Origin: an uncultured Bacteroidales bacterium | Lineage (GTDB): Bacteria > Bacteroidota > Bacteroidia > Bacteroidales > UBA932 | Length of the DNA: 10,776 bases | Assembly (NCBI GenBank): GCA_946617545.1 | Contig: CAMOKK010000028.1 | Location: forward strand, 1 to 10,776 | Direction of reading: 5' to 3' | Shown: positions 1 to 6,870 of the stretch, one piece after another | Numbering within the stretch: the stretch's first letter is position 1 | How the letters are laid out: each line of letters begins with the position of its first letter | Notes under the pieces: generated by a model | Database searches by the model: none | Seen by the model: the letters and a program-made list of their open reading frames with translations, nothing else | What the model was told of the DNA's origin: nothing | Program-made: the position numbers and the translations under genes

Positions 1-182
1 ATCCGTTCACCCTGGACAGCAAGGAACCCGACTGGAGCAAGTTCCAGGACTTCCTGAAGGGCGAGGTGCGTTTTGCATCCCTGTACAAGATGTTCCCGGA
101 GAATGCCCAGGAACTCCTCAGCAAGACGGAAGAGTTTGCCAAGGTGCGCCTGAACACTTACAAGCGCCTGGCCGGAAAATAG
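1..182 (+). CDS. nifJ: Pyruvate:ferredoxin (flavodoxin) oxidoreductase, C-terminal end (partial)
   Basis: The window opens inside this gene. The reading frame starts at base 3 and gives 59 residues before TAG at 180-182. The peptide contains PFTLDSKEPDWSKF, then FLKGEVRFASL, and ends LNTYKRLAGK. From memory of the family, this matches the extreme C-terminus of the large single-chain pyruvate:ferredoxin oxidoreductases, where a 'FLxGEVRYAS' segment precedes a charged helix ending the protein. The enzyme oxidises pyruvate to acetyl-CoA and CO2 in the cytoplasm using thiamine diphosphate and Fe-S clusters and passes electrons to ferredoxin. None of the catalytic or cluster-binding regions lies in the window, so the call rests on about 60 residues only. 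A 2[4Fe-4S] ferredoxin gene lies 3.3 kb downstream, which fits. A strong hairpin terminator follows within 20 bases, so this gene ends its transcription unit. Confidence 0.75.
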   Translation, partial: PFTLDSKEPDWSKFQDFLKGEVRFASLYKMFPENAQELLSKTEEFAKVRLNTYKRLAGK

Positions 183-201
183 TCCGCTTACTTAAGAAAG
201 A

Positions 202-235
202 AACGGTGGCCCGTCAAAAAGGCCACCGTTTTTTT
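202..235 (+). terminator. Intrinsic terminator after the oxidoreductase gene, possibly bidirectional
   Basis: A perfect 10-bp stem, AACGGTGGCC (202-211) with GGCCACCGTT (221-230), encloses a 9-base loop and runs into seven T residues (229-235). It ends the + strand oxidoreductase transcript. On the minus strand it sits directly downstream of the stop codon of the LysR-like gene (TAA at 236-234), followed by a T-rich stretch, so it may terminate both converging units. The last T residues of the + strand terminator overlap the stop codon of the minus-strand gene. Confidence 0.88.
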
Positions 236-500
236 ATTTGGCGAAAACGCTGTTGAAAGCGTTGTTTGCGAGGTCGTAGGCTTGCTGAATCCTGCGGGCA
301 TAGCCCAGGAAGATTTCTCCGGAGGGCGTGAGCCTGAGCTCCCGGCCCCGCTCAAAAAGTTCCACACCCAGGGCCTCTTCCAGCGCAGCCACCTGCGCAC
401 TAACCGCAGGCTGGGAAATGCCCAGCCCGGATGCGGCCCGCGTGAAATTCCTTTCTTTCTCCACCTCAAGAAAAGCACGGATTTTGCTGTCTTCCAACAT
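234..500 (-). CDS. Standalone LysR-type winged-helix DNA-binding protein (no effector domain)
   Basis: An 88-residue protein consisting only of the LysR N-terminal DNA-binding domain. Residues about 4-60 form the winged helix-turn-helix: recognition region FTRAASGLGISQPAVSAQVA (19-38), then LFERG and the wing LRLTPSGE (54-61), which match the LysR consensus closely. Residues about 60-85 resemble the linker helix that dimerises full-length LysR proteins. The usual effector-binding domain of about 200 residues is absent. The frame ends at a clean TAA against a terminator, and what follows is the converging oxidoreductase gene, so there is no frameshifted remainder. The start is ATG at 500-498, 24 bases after a TAnnTTTG element. 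It is divergent from the M16 peptidase gene, the classical LysR arrangement for controlling the neighbour and itself, but that role is inferred. It could be a stable small regulator or a degenerate remnant. The well-preserved consensus favours a functional DNA-binding protein. Confidence 0.82.
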   Translation of the reverse strand: MLEDSKIRAFLEVEKERNFTRAASGLGISQPAVSAQVAALEEALGVELFERGRELRLTPSGEIFLGYARRIQQAYDLANNAFNSVFAK

Positions 501-512
501 AGAAATAAAAAA

Positions 513-543
513 TTTTATCTTTTACAAAAATAATGTAAATTTG
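513..543 (+). promoter_or_regulatory. Bacteroidetes-type promoter for the M16 peptidase gene
   Basis: TAAATTTG at 536-543 matches the Bacteroidetes -7 consensus TAnnTTTG exactly. At the expected spacing of 19 bases upstream, 513-516 reads TTTT (three of four matches to the -33 TTTG). Thirty bases separate the -7 element from the ATG at 574, giving a short leader without a Shine-Dalgarno sequence. Confidence 0.6.
521..539. promoter_or_regulatory. Palindrome, candidate operator for the divergent LysR-like/peptidase promoters
   Basis: TTTACA (521-526) and TGTAAA (534-539) form a perfect 6-bp inverted repeat with a 7-base spacer. LysR boxes are usually T-N11-A palindromes. This one has TAC and GTA separated by nine bases, so it is similar in style but slightly wider. 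It lies between two divergent genes and overlaps the -7 element of each promoter. Binding here would be expected to block both. In a 73-bp AT-rich gap a chance 6-bp repeat is possible. Confidence 0.4.
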
Positions 544-556
544 TGGGATAGAAAAA
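525..556 (-). promoter_or_regulatory. Bacteroidetes-type promoter for the LysR-like gene
   Basis: Read on the minus strand, 532-525 is TATTTTTG, a full match to TAnnTTTG. The -33 position (about 552-556) reads TTTT rather than TTTG. The start codon of the LysR-like gene begins 24 bases downstream. This -7 element is only 3 bp from the -7 element of the opposite promoter, so the two probably cannot be occupied by polymerase together. Confidence 0.5.
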
Positions 557-573
557 CCTAATTTCATCTAAAT

Positions 574-3438
574 ATGAAGAGATTCTTTTTAGCCCTCGCC
601 GCTCTGGCCGTCCTGGTTCCCCAGGCTCAGGCCCAGCAGCCCACCCGTGAGCAGATGGAAGCAGCCATTGCCCAGATGCCCAAAATCCCTAATTCGGATG
701 CCGTAAAAATCGGCCGTCTTGACAACGGTCTCACTTACTACATCCGCCACAACGAACTGCCCAAGGGCCGTGCAGAATTCTACCTGGCCACCAATGTAGG
801 TGCCATTCAGGAGATTCAGCCCCAGCAGGACGGCCTGGCCCACTTCCTGGAGCACATGTGCTTCAACGGCACCAAGAATTTCCCGGACAAGACCATTCTC
901 AACTACCTGCGTTCCATCGGCGCGGAATTCGGCCGCAACATCAACGCCTCCACCGGTTTCGAGGAAACCCAGTACATGCTCAACAACATTCCCGTAGAGC
1001 GTGAGAGCGTGGTGGACAGCTGCCTGATGATTCTGGGAGACTATTCCCACTACGTGCTCAACGAGCCCAAGGAGATTGACGCCGAGCGCGGAGTCATCAT
1101 CGAGGAGCGCCGCACCCGCCGCAACGCCTCCTGGCGTTCCATGGAGCGTTCCCTCCCCTACTACTTCGGAGCCGATTCCAAACTGGCCCAGTGCACGCTC
1201 ATCGGCACGCAGGAGCACCTGGAAACCTTCAAGTACGAAAGCCTGAACGACTTCTACCACACCTGGTACCACCCCGGCAACCAGGCCGTGATTGTGGTAG
1301 GTGACGTAGACGTGGACCGCACCGAGGCCAAAATCAAGGAAATCTTCGGCGCCATCCCCGCCAAGGAGAATCCGCTTCCGAAGCCCATCCAGAGCATTGC
1401 CAACCATGCCGAACCCCGCGTAGGCATTATTACGGACCCGGAAACCACCGCCCCCTCCATCGAACTCATCTGGCACAGCGAAGCCATGCCGGAAAGCGTC
1501 AACGGAACGGCCCTGGGCCAGGTGACGGACCTTCTGGAGAGCGTCATCCGCATGGTCATGCGCGAGCGTTTCAATGACATCACCTCCAAGCCCGGCTCCG
1601 CCTACCTGAGCGGCAGCTTCGGAGTGAGCGACCTTATCTACGAAGACATCGAGGCCGTCATGGGCGATGTCACCCTCCGGGAAGACAACATCCTGGGCGG
1701 TTTCAAAGACTTCTACACGGAGCTGGTACGCCTGCAGCGCTACGGCATCACCGACGCCGAGTTCAAGCGCGTAAAGGCCGACTATCTCTCCATGCTGGAA
1801 ACCCGCGCCAACCGCGCCAGCACCCGTCAGAACCCCGAATTCATCTATCCCATCCTCTCCAACTTCTTTGACAAGGAGCCCATCCTGGAACCGGCCGATG
1901 AAAAGGAACTCATCGAGGCCTTCTTCGGCCAGCTCAATGCCGCCGCCATCAGCCAGGCCGTCGCCCAGCTCTGGAGCGGAGAGAACATGGTCATCGTCTA
2001 TAACGGCCCCGAGAAGGAAGGCATTGCCACGCCTACGGCCGAACAGCTCCTCCAGGTTATCCAGGAGGTGAACGCTTCCGAGATTGCCGCCCCCGAGGGT
2101 GAAGACATCCCCGAGGCCTTCCTGGATCCCGCCAAGCTCAAGGGTGCCAAGATTGACAAGACCGCTTCCACCATCTACGGCGCCACCCAGTGGACCCTCA
2201 AGAACGGTGTGCAGGTGATTGTCTATCCTACGGACCTCCAGAAAGACCAGATTCTGTTCAACCTCTACAAGGACGGCGGTACCAGCCTCATCTCCGACGA
2301 GGATCTCGCCTCCTTCGAGAGCAATGTGCTGACCCTCTTCCAGAGCAACAGCGGTGTATCGGCCTTCTCCGGCACCACCGTATCCAAGATGCTCACCGGC
2401 AAGAACCTGAGCGTGAATCCTTACTTCAGCAAGCTCGAAAACGGTATCAACGGCAACAGCACCGTCAAGGACTTCGAGACGGCCATGCAACTGGTATACC
2501 TCTATTATATGGAGCCCCGCTTCGATCCCGAAGAGTGGCAGAACGGAATAGACCAAATCAAGGCCGTGCTGCCCAACCTGGTGAACCAGCCCAACTACAA
2601 GCTCCAGACAGAGCTCTATAAGACCCTCTATGGCGGCAATCCCCGTCATCAGATGATTTCCGACGAGGTGCTGGCCAAGGCCAACCTGGCCACCGTAGAG
2701 AAGAACTGGAAGAAACTCTTTGCCGATGCCGCCGGCGCCAAGCTGGTGATTGTGGGCGATGTGAACCCCGAGGCCATCAAGCCCGTGGTGGAGAAATACA
2801 TCGGCTCCCTGCCCAAGGGCAAGAAGGCCCTCAATTGGGTAGACAACAACGACGACATTGTGAAAGGCCGCATCGAGAAGGTGATTGAAGTGGACATGCA
2901 GACTCCCAAGAGCACCGTCCTTCAGGTCTATACGGCCAATGTGCCTTACAGCTACGAGAAGGACGCCGCCATGGACGCCATCTCCTACATCCTGGACATG
3001 CACTACACCGAGAGCCTGCGCGAAGAGGAAGGCGGCACGTACGGCGCCAGCACCTCCGCCACTTTCTCCCGCCGTCCCAAGGAGCAGGCCCTCATCCAGA
3101 TCTACTTCGACTGCAAGCCCGCCCTCTGCGACAAGCTCCGTGAGCTGGCCATCAAGGGCATCAAGGACTTTGCCGCCAACGGCCCCACCGACGAGGAGCT
3201 GAACATGGTGAAGCTGAACCTCCAGAAGAACATTCCGGAAAGCCGTCAGCGCAACTCCTGGTGGAGAAACAACATCGAACTCTACCTCACCTACGGTCAG
3301 GACCGCGACGCCGCCTACGAGGCTGCCGTGAACGGGCTCACCAAGGAGAGCATCCAGGCCACCCTGCAGGAAATCCTGGCGCAGGACAACTTCATCGAAC
3401 TGGTGATGAAGCCCGCCGCCACCGCCGAGGCCGAATAA
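574..3438 (+). CDS. Secreted M16 family zinc metallopeptidase (insulinase/pitrilysin type, PqqL-like)
   Basis: A 954-residue protein with a signal peptide (charged MKRFF, hydrophobic stretch, AQA cleavage site near residue 20), so it acts in the periplasm or envelope. The N-terminal half carries the inverted zinc motif HFLEH (90-94): H90 and H94 bind zinc, E93 is the catalytic base, and E171 in ERGVIIEE, 77 residues later, is the expected third ligand. From about residue 530 the M16 fold repeats. In this second copy the zinc motif has decayed (SFES near 580-583). The last quarter has R816 and Y823 in REEEGGTYG, the Arg-Tyr pair that family knowledge assigns to substrate anchoring. So one chain makes a full clamshell with one active half. 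The length suits the roughly 930-residue PqqL-like group. The true substrate, presumably unfolded peptides, is not visible. The ATG at 574 is preferred because it gives the signal peptide and fits the promoter. A terminator follows at once, so the gene is monocistronic. Confidence 0.93.
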   Translation: MKRFFLALAALAVLVPQAQAQQPTREQMEAAIAQMPKIPNSDAVKIGRLDNGLTYYIRHNELPKGRAEFYLATNVGAIQEIQPQQDGLAHFLEHMCFNGTKNFPDKTILNYLRSIGAEFGRNINASTGFEETQYMLNNIPVERESVVDSCLMILGDYSHYVLNEPKEIDAERGVIIEERRTRRNASWRSMERSLPYYFGADSKLAQCTLIGTQEHLETFKYESLNDFYHTWYHPGNQAVIVVGDVDVDRTEAKIKEIFGAIPAKENPLPKPIQSIANHAEPRVGIITDPETTAPSIELIWHSEAMPESVNGTALGQVTDLLESVIRMVMRERFNDITSKPGSAYLSGSFGVSDLIYEDIEAVMGDVTLREDNILGGFKDFYTELVRLQRYGITDAEFKRVKADYLSMLETRANRASTRQNPEFIYPILSNFFDKEPILEPADEKELIEAFFGQLNAAAISQAVAQLWSGENMVIVYNGPEKEGIATPTAEQLLQVIQEVNASEIAAPEGEDIPEAFLDPAKLKGAKIDKTASTIYGATQWTLKNGVQVIVYPTDLQKDQILFNLYKDGGTSLISDEDLASFESNVLTLFQSNSGVSAFSGTTVSKMLTGKNLSVNPYFSKLENGINGNSTVKDFETAMQLVYLYYMEPRFDPEEWQNGIDQIKAVLPNLVNQPNYKLQTELYKTLYGGNPRHQMISDEVLAKANLATVEKNWKKLFADAAGAKLVIVGDVNPEAIKPVVEKYIGSLPKGKKALNWVDNNDDIVKGRIEKVIEVDMQTPKSTVLQVYTANVPYSYEKDAAMDAISYILDMHYTESLREEEGGTYGASTSATFSRRPKEQALIQIYFDCKPALCDKLRELAIKGIKDFAANGPTDEELNMVKLNLQKNIPESRQRNSWWRNNIELYLTYGQDRDAAYEAAVNGLTKESIQATLQEILAQDNFIELVMKPAATAEAE

Positions 3439-3440
3439 CA

Positions 3441-3475
3441 AAAAGAGCCCTGCCGTTTGGCAGGGCTCTTTTTTT
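3441..3475 (+). terminator. Strong bidirectional terminator between peptidase and ferredoxin genes
   Basis: A perfect 14-bp inverted repeat, AAAAGAGCCCTGCC (3441-3454) and GGCAGGGCTCTTTT (3459-3472), with loop GTTT, runs into a T tract up to 3475. On the minus strand the A run at 3440-3444 provides a U tract, so it can also end the converging ferredoxin transcript, whose stop codon lies at 3495-3493. Confidence 0.93.
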
Positions 3476-3492
3476 ACGTAGTCAGCGTAACC

Positions 3493-3666
3493 TTAGGCTT
3501 CACTGATGGCTTCGTTGGGGCAGGTTCCTTCGCAGGCGCCGCAATCGATGCACTCGTCGGCGTTGATGACGTAGGAGGCTTCACCGGCGCTGATGGCGCC
3601 CACAGGGCAGACTTCTGCACAGGAGCCGCAGGAAACGCAAAGCTCGGGATTGATGATTCTAGGCAT
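3493..3666 (-). CDS. 2[4Fe-4S] ferredoxin
   Basis: A 57-residue protein, starting MPRIINPELC and ending NEAISEA, with two bacterial ferredoxin cluster motifs. The first is C10-x2-C13-x2-C16-x3-C20-P and the second is C39-x2-C42-x2-C45-x3-C49-P. Each cluster takes three cysteines from one motif and one from the other. The size and symmetric layout are those of small clostridial-type 2[4Fe-4S] ferredoxins, soluble cytoplasmic one-electron carriers of low potential. The likely partner is the pyruvate oxidoreductase whose gene ends at 182, as well as hydrogenase or other ferredoxin-dependent enzymes elsewhere. The gene is alone between a bidirectional terminator and a divergent promoter region. 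On the minus strand, 3718-3711 reads TATCTTCG, a one-mismatch TAnnTTTG element, which would give a leader of about 40 bases. The start is the only ATG that preserves the usual short N-terminus before the first cysteine. Confidence 0.95.
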   Translation of the reverse strand: MPRIINPELCVSCGSCAEVCPVGAISAGEASYVINADECIDCGACEGTCPNEAISEA

Positions 3667-3727
3667 AATTTTTAATCTTTTTATTGTTGTTGTGTTGTTT
3701 TCTCAAAGTGCGAAGATAGGCATTAAA

Positions 3728-3759
3728 TTTGAAATTAAAAAGAAGAGTAACTAACTTTG
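3728..3759 (+). promoter_or_regulatory. Consensus Bacteroidetes promoter for the DUF1573 gene
   Basis: TTTG at 3728-3731, a 20-base spacer and TAACTTTG at 3752-3759 match the Bacteroidetes consensus at both elements and in spacing. Only five bases separate the -7 element from the ATG at 3765, so transcription should start at or next to the start codon. Confidence 0.75.
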
Positions 3760-3764
3760 TGTGC

Positions 3765-4886
3765 ATGAAAGCTATGTTTTGGACCCTTCTTCTTGCCGCC
3801 TCACTGGGCACCTGCGGTACCCGGAATGCAAATAGCACGCCAGTAGTGGAACTCCTGGCCCTGGAAGATCCCCAGACTCCCGAGACGGTGGTTTTTGACA
3901 AGACGGTACACGATTTCGGAGACGTGAGCGTAACGGACGGCCCCCTCTCCTGCAGTTTCACCCTCACCAACAAGGGAACGGAGGTCATCAGCATCTACGA
4001 GGTGGTTTCCTCCTGCGGCTGCACGGACGTCAAGTGGACCAAGGGCACCATCGCCCCCGGAGAGAGCGGAAGCATATCGGCCACCTACAAGAACGAAGAC
4101 GGCCCCATGCCCTTTGACAAAACGCTGACCGTTTACATATCCGGTGTCAAAAGGCCGGTGGTGTTGCGTCTGAGGGGCGTGGTGCATGAGAAAAAGAAAT
4201 CCCTGAGCCAGCTCTACGGAGCGCAGAAGCTCGGGGATTTGGGTCTCAAGGCCCGCAAATTCAAAACCGCCACCCTCAAACAAGGGCTCTCCGTGAGCGA
4301 AACCGCCACCGTAGCCAATCTGGGCAAAAAAAACCTGAAGGTAGAATGGGCCGATGTCTCCCCCCAGCTCAGCGTTTCCGTGGTGCCCAATCCCATCCCG
4401 GCGGGCAGCACCGCCACCCTCACCTTCACCATCAAGGCCGATTCGGCCCTCTACGGGAAAACAGCCTACCACGCCACGCCCGTCCTGAACGGGAAGAAGG
4501 CGGCCGAGGGGCTGGAAGTATCGGCCTATACGCAGGAGAATTTCGCCTCCTGGAGCAGCGAGCAAAGGGATAAGGCACCCCTTCCGGTGATGCAGTCCAG
4601 CACCATCAACCTGGGTACGGTGAAACAGGGGGAAAAGAAGGAAATCAGCTTCGAATGTACCAACCGCGGAAAAGAGGCCTTCCATATCTATAAGGCCGAT
4701 ACCGAAGTTCCGGCCCTGAAGGCCGAGGCCCTGCCGGACGTGGCGCCCGGAAAGAAGGAAAACCTCCGTTTCACCCTGGACACCGCCGCCCTCCCCGCAG
4801 GAGAGAACGTCATCATGGTGAGCCTCACCACCAATTCTCCCCTCCGCCCGCTTGTAAATCTATTCGTAGCAATCGTGATAAACTGA
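3765..4886 (+). CDS. Secreted DUF1573 protein with three Ig-like domains
   Basis: A 373-residue protein. A hydrophobic N-terminus (FWTLLLAASLG, residues 5-15) indicates export. C17 follows LGT, which is a poor lipobox, so a lipoprotein is possible but not supported. Residues about 43-139 are a DUF1573 domain: FDKTVHDFGDV, then FTLTNKG and the hallmark SSCGCT (82-87). Residues about 165-255 and 275-373 look like two more beta-sandwich domains of the same kind (ATVANLGKKNLKV; INLGTVKQGE then FECTNRGKEAF). Their strand pattern is similar but they lack the cysteine motif. DUF1573 proteins are common in Bacteroidetes and their function is unknown. The Ig-like fold suggests a binding or scaffold role outside the cytoplasm. 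The ATG at 3765 is chosen over the upstream TTG at 3729, which lies inside the promoter. ATG 3774 is an alternative. A hairpin directly follows the stop. Confidence 0.85.
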   Translation: MKAMFWTLLLAASLGTCGTRNANSTPVVELLALEDPQTPETVVFDKTVHDFGDVSVTDGPLSCSFTLTNKGTEVISIYEVVSSCGCTDVKWTKGTIAPGESGSISATYKNEDGPMPFDKTLTVYISGVKRPVVLRLRGVVHEKKKSLSQLYGAQKLGDLGLKARKFKTATLKQGLSVSETATVANLGKKNLKVEWADVSPQLSVSVVPNPIPAGSTATLTFTIKADSALYGKTAYHATPVLNGKKAAEGLEVSAYTQENFASWSSEQRDKAPLPVMQSSTINLGTVKQGEKKEISFECTNRGKEAFHIYKADTEVPALKAEALPDVAPGKKENLRFTLDTAALPAGENVIMVSLTTNSPLRPLVNLFVAIVIN

Positions 4887-4930
4887 TGGGCAAAGGTAGC
4901 CCACCACCTTTGCCCATTCCGTCAATTTTT
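4886..4930 (+). terminator. Terminator-like hairpin after the DUF1573 gene
   Basis: A perfect 12-bp inverted repeat, ATGGGCAAAGGT (4886-4897) and ACCTTTGCCCAT (4906-4917), has an 8-base loop and is followed after eight bases by five T residues (4926-4930). It begins on the last base of the stop codon. The gap before the T run makes it a weaker intrinsic terminator than the others here. Its right arm contains the -33 element of the next promoter. Confidence 0.65.
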
Positions 4931-4940
4931 ACTAAATTTG
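4909..4940 (+). promoter_or_regulatory. Consensus Bacteroidetes promoter for the topoisomerase-lipid operon
   Basis: TTTG at 4909-4912, a 20-base spacer and TAAATTTG at 4933-4940 match the consensus exactly. The ATG of the topoisomerase gene is 19 bases further on, and the short leader has no Shine-Dalgarno sequence. The -33 element lies within the preceding hairpin's right arm. Confidence 0.78.
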
Positions 4941-4959
4941 TAGGTTAAATAGAAGACGA

Positions 4960-6870
4960 ATGGCAGAGATTGTGAACACCACCTACAACGACGATTCCAT
5001 CCAGACCTTGGAATGGAACGAGCATATCCGCCGCAGGGCGGGTATGTATATCGGCCGTCTGGGTAACGGAGACCGCCAGGGAGATGGTATCTATGTGCTC
5101 CTGAAGGAAATTGTGGACAACTCCATCGACGAGTTTTCCATGGGCTTCGGCAAGCGCATAGACATCACCATCGAAGACAAGACGGTGACCGTCCGGGACT
5201 TCGGCCGCGGCATTCCCCTGAACAAGGTGGTGGACGCTACCTCCAAGCTCAACACCGGCGGCAAGTTCGACGACACCAACTTCAAGAAGTCCGTGGGCAT
5301 GAACGGCGTGGGCACCAAGGCCGTGAACGCCATGTCCGTGGATTTCTACGTGGCATCGTACCGCGAAGGCCAATGCTCCTATGCCCATTTTTCCCGCGGC
5401 ACGCTGCTGGAAAGCGCCATCGTCCCGTCCAATGAGAAAAACGGCACCTTCATCCGCTTCACCCCCGACGAGGAAATGTTCAATGACTTCTCCTTCCACA
5501 TGGAATTTGTGGAAAGCATGGTCAAGAACTATTCCTACCTCAAAAAAGGCCTCACGCTCAACTTGAACGGAACGTCGTACAAGAGCGAGAACGGCCTGCT
5601 GGACCTGGTGAGCGAGAACATGAACGAAACGCCCCTCTATCCCCTCATCCACCTGGAAGGGGAAGACATCGAGATTGTGCTCACCCACGGCAACAGCTAC
5701 GGAGAGAATATCGCCACCTTCGTGAACGGCCAGAACACCCGCGACGGCGGAACGCACCTGGCCGCCTACAGGGAGGCCATCGCCAAAACCTTCAAAGACT
5801 TCTACAAGAAGGACTATAAGCCCGAAGACATCCGTCAGGGCATTGTGGGCGCCATTTCCATCCAGATTCAGGAGCCCATCTTCGAGGGCCAGACCAAGAC
5901 CAAGTTGGGAAGCACCTACATGTGGGAAAAGCAGGTGAAAGGGGCCGACGGAACCTCCTCCGTAGACCGCGGACCCACCATCCGCACCTTCGTGAACGAC
6001 TTTGTCACCAAATACCTGAACGACTACCTCCACATGCACATGGAGATAGTTCCCATCATTGAAGACAAAATCAAGGCCTCGCAGGCCGAACGCGAGGAGA
6101 TTGCCGGCGTGCAGAAAAAGAGCCGCGAAAGGGCCAAGCGCACCGCCGTGTACAACCGCAAACTCCGTGACTGCCGCTACCACTTCTCCGACACCAAGTT
6201 CCCCAAGGGAATGGAAGACCAGAAGGAAAAGACCTCCATCTTCATCACGGAGGGAGACTCCGCCTCCGGTACCATCACCAAGGTGAGGGACGCCAACAAC
6301 CAGGCCGTCTTCTCCCTGAGGGGAAAGCCCATCAACTGCTTCAAGGAAAGCCGCAAGCGGGTGGCCGAGAACGAGGAGCTGAACCTCCTCATATCGGCCC
6401 TGGGCGTGGAGGAAGACCTGGAAAACCTGCGCTACAACAACATCATCGTGGCCACGGATGCCGATGACGACGGCATGCACATCCGTATGCTGGTGCTCAC
6501 CTTCATCATGAAGTACTATCCGGAGCTCATCCGTCGCGGCCATGTGTTCATTTTGCAGACTCCCCTGTTCCGCGTACACAACAAGAAGGAGCGCCGCTAC
6601 TGCTATTCCATCGAAGAGCGGGACAAGGCCGTGAAGCAGCTCAAAACCGGCGTGGAGATTACCCGATTCAAAGGCTTGGGAGAGATTTCCTCCAACGAAT
6701 TCGTGGACTTCATCGGGGAGAATATGCGCCTGGATACCGTTAAACTGTCCGATGAGGAGTCCATCTCCACCATCATGGAGTTCTACATGGGTATCAACAC
6801 CTATGAACGGCAGCACTTCATCATGGACAACCTGAGAAGCGAAAAAGAACTGGAAGACGTAAACATCTGA
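4960..6870 (+). CDS. parE: DNA topoisomerase IV subunit B (ATPase subunit)
   Basis: A 636-residue type IIA topoisomerase B subunit. It pairs with ParC to pass one DNA duplex through another, unlinking daughter chromosomes at the cost of ATP. The GHKL ATPase domain has MYIG (29-32), E50-x3-N54 in KEIVDNSIDE (catalytic Glu and Mg-binding Asn), D80 in DFGRGIPL for adenine, and the glycine loop GMNGVGTKAVNAMS (113-126). The transducer follows, then a TOPRIM domain with EGDSA (431-435) and the metal-binding D500, D502 and D504 in DADDDG, then FKGLGEIS near the end. ParE is preferred over GyrB because of the short length and the Bacteroides-like GDGIYVLLKE and ITEGDSASG segments, recalled from family members. 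Without a gyrB for comparison, GyrB cannot be fully excluded. It is first in a three-gene operon: the final A of its TGA is the first base of the acyltransferase ATG. No TTA, CTA or TCA codon occurs in it. Confidence 0.92.
   Translation: MAEIVNTTYNDDSIQTLEWNEHIRRRAGMYIGRLGNGDRQGDGIYVLLKEIVDNSIDEFSMGFGKRIDITIEDKTVTVRDFGRGIPLNKVVDATSKLNTGGKFDDTNFKKSVGMNGVGTKAVNAMSVDFYVASYREGQCSYAHFSRGTLLESAIVPSNEKNGTFIRFTPDEEMFNDFSFHMEFVESMVKNYSYLKKGLTLNLNGTSYKSENGLLDLVSENMNETPLYPLIHLEGEDIEIVLTHGNSYGENIATFVNGQNTRDGGTHLAAYREAIAKTFKDFYKKDYKPEDIRQGIVGAISIQIQEPIFEGQTKTKLGSTYMWEKQVKGADGTSSVDRGPTIRTFVNDFVTKYLNDYLHMHMEIVPIIEDKIKASQAEREEIAGVQKKSRERAKRTAVYNRKLRDCRYHFSDTKFPKGMEDQKEKTSIFITEGDSASGTITKVRDANNQAVFSLRGKPINCFKESRKRVAENEELNLLISALGVEEDLENLRYNNIIVATDADDDGMHIRMLVLTFIMKYYPELIRRGHVFILQTPLFRVHNKKERRYCYSIEERDKAVKQLKTGVEITRFKGLGEISSNEFVDFIGENMRLDTVKLSDEESISTIMEFYMGINTYERQHFIMDNLRSEKELEDVNI

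Noticed and set aside
589..3441. Minus-strand open frame of 950 codons opposite the M16 peptidase
   Set aside because: It is codon-aligned with the peptidase and stays open only because that gene avoids TTA, CTA and TCA. It has no recognisable domain, and the sense frame has a full catalytic motif set and signal peptide.
3457..3675. Plus-strand open frame of 72 codons over the ferredoxin gene
   Set aside because: It is the complement of the ferredoxin gene, whose two cysteine motifs settle the strand.
3776..3815. Possible lipoprotein signal at Cys17 of the DUF1573 protein
   Set aside because: The residues before the cysteine (LGT) do not fit the lipobox, where Gly, Ala or Ser is expected at -1, so only general export is claimed.
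4945..6816. Minus-strand open frame of 623 codons opposite the topoisomerase gene
   Set aside because: Same codon-bias shadow; its translation has no recognisable motifs while the sense protein is unmistakable.
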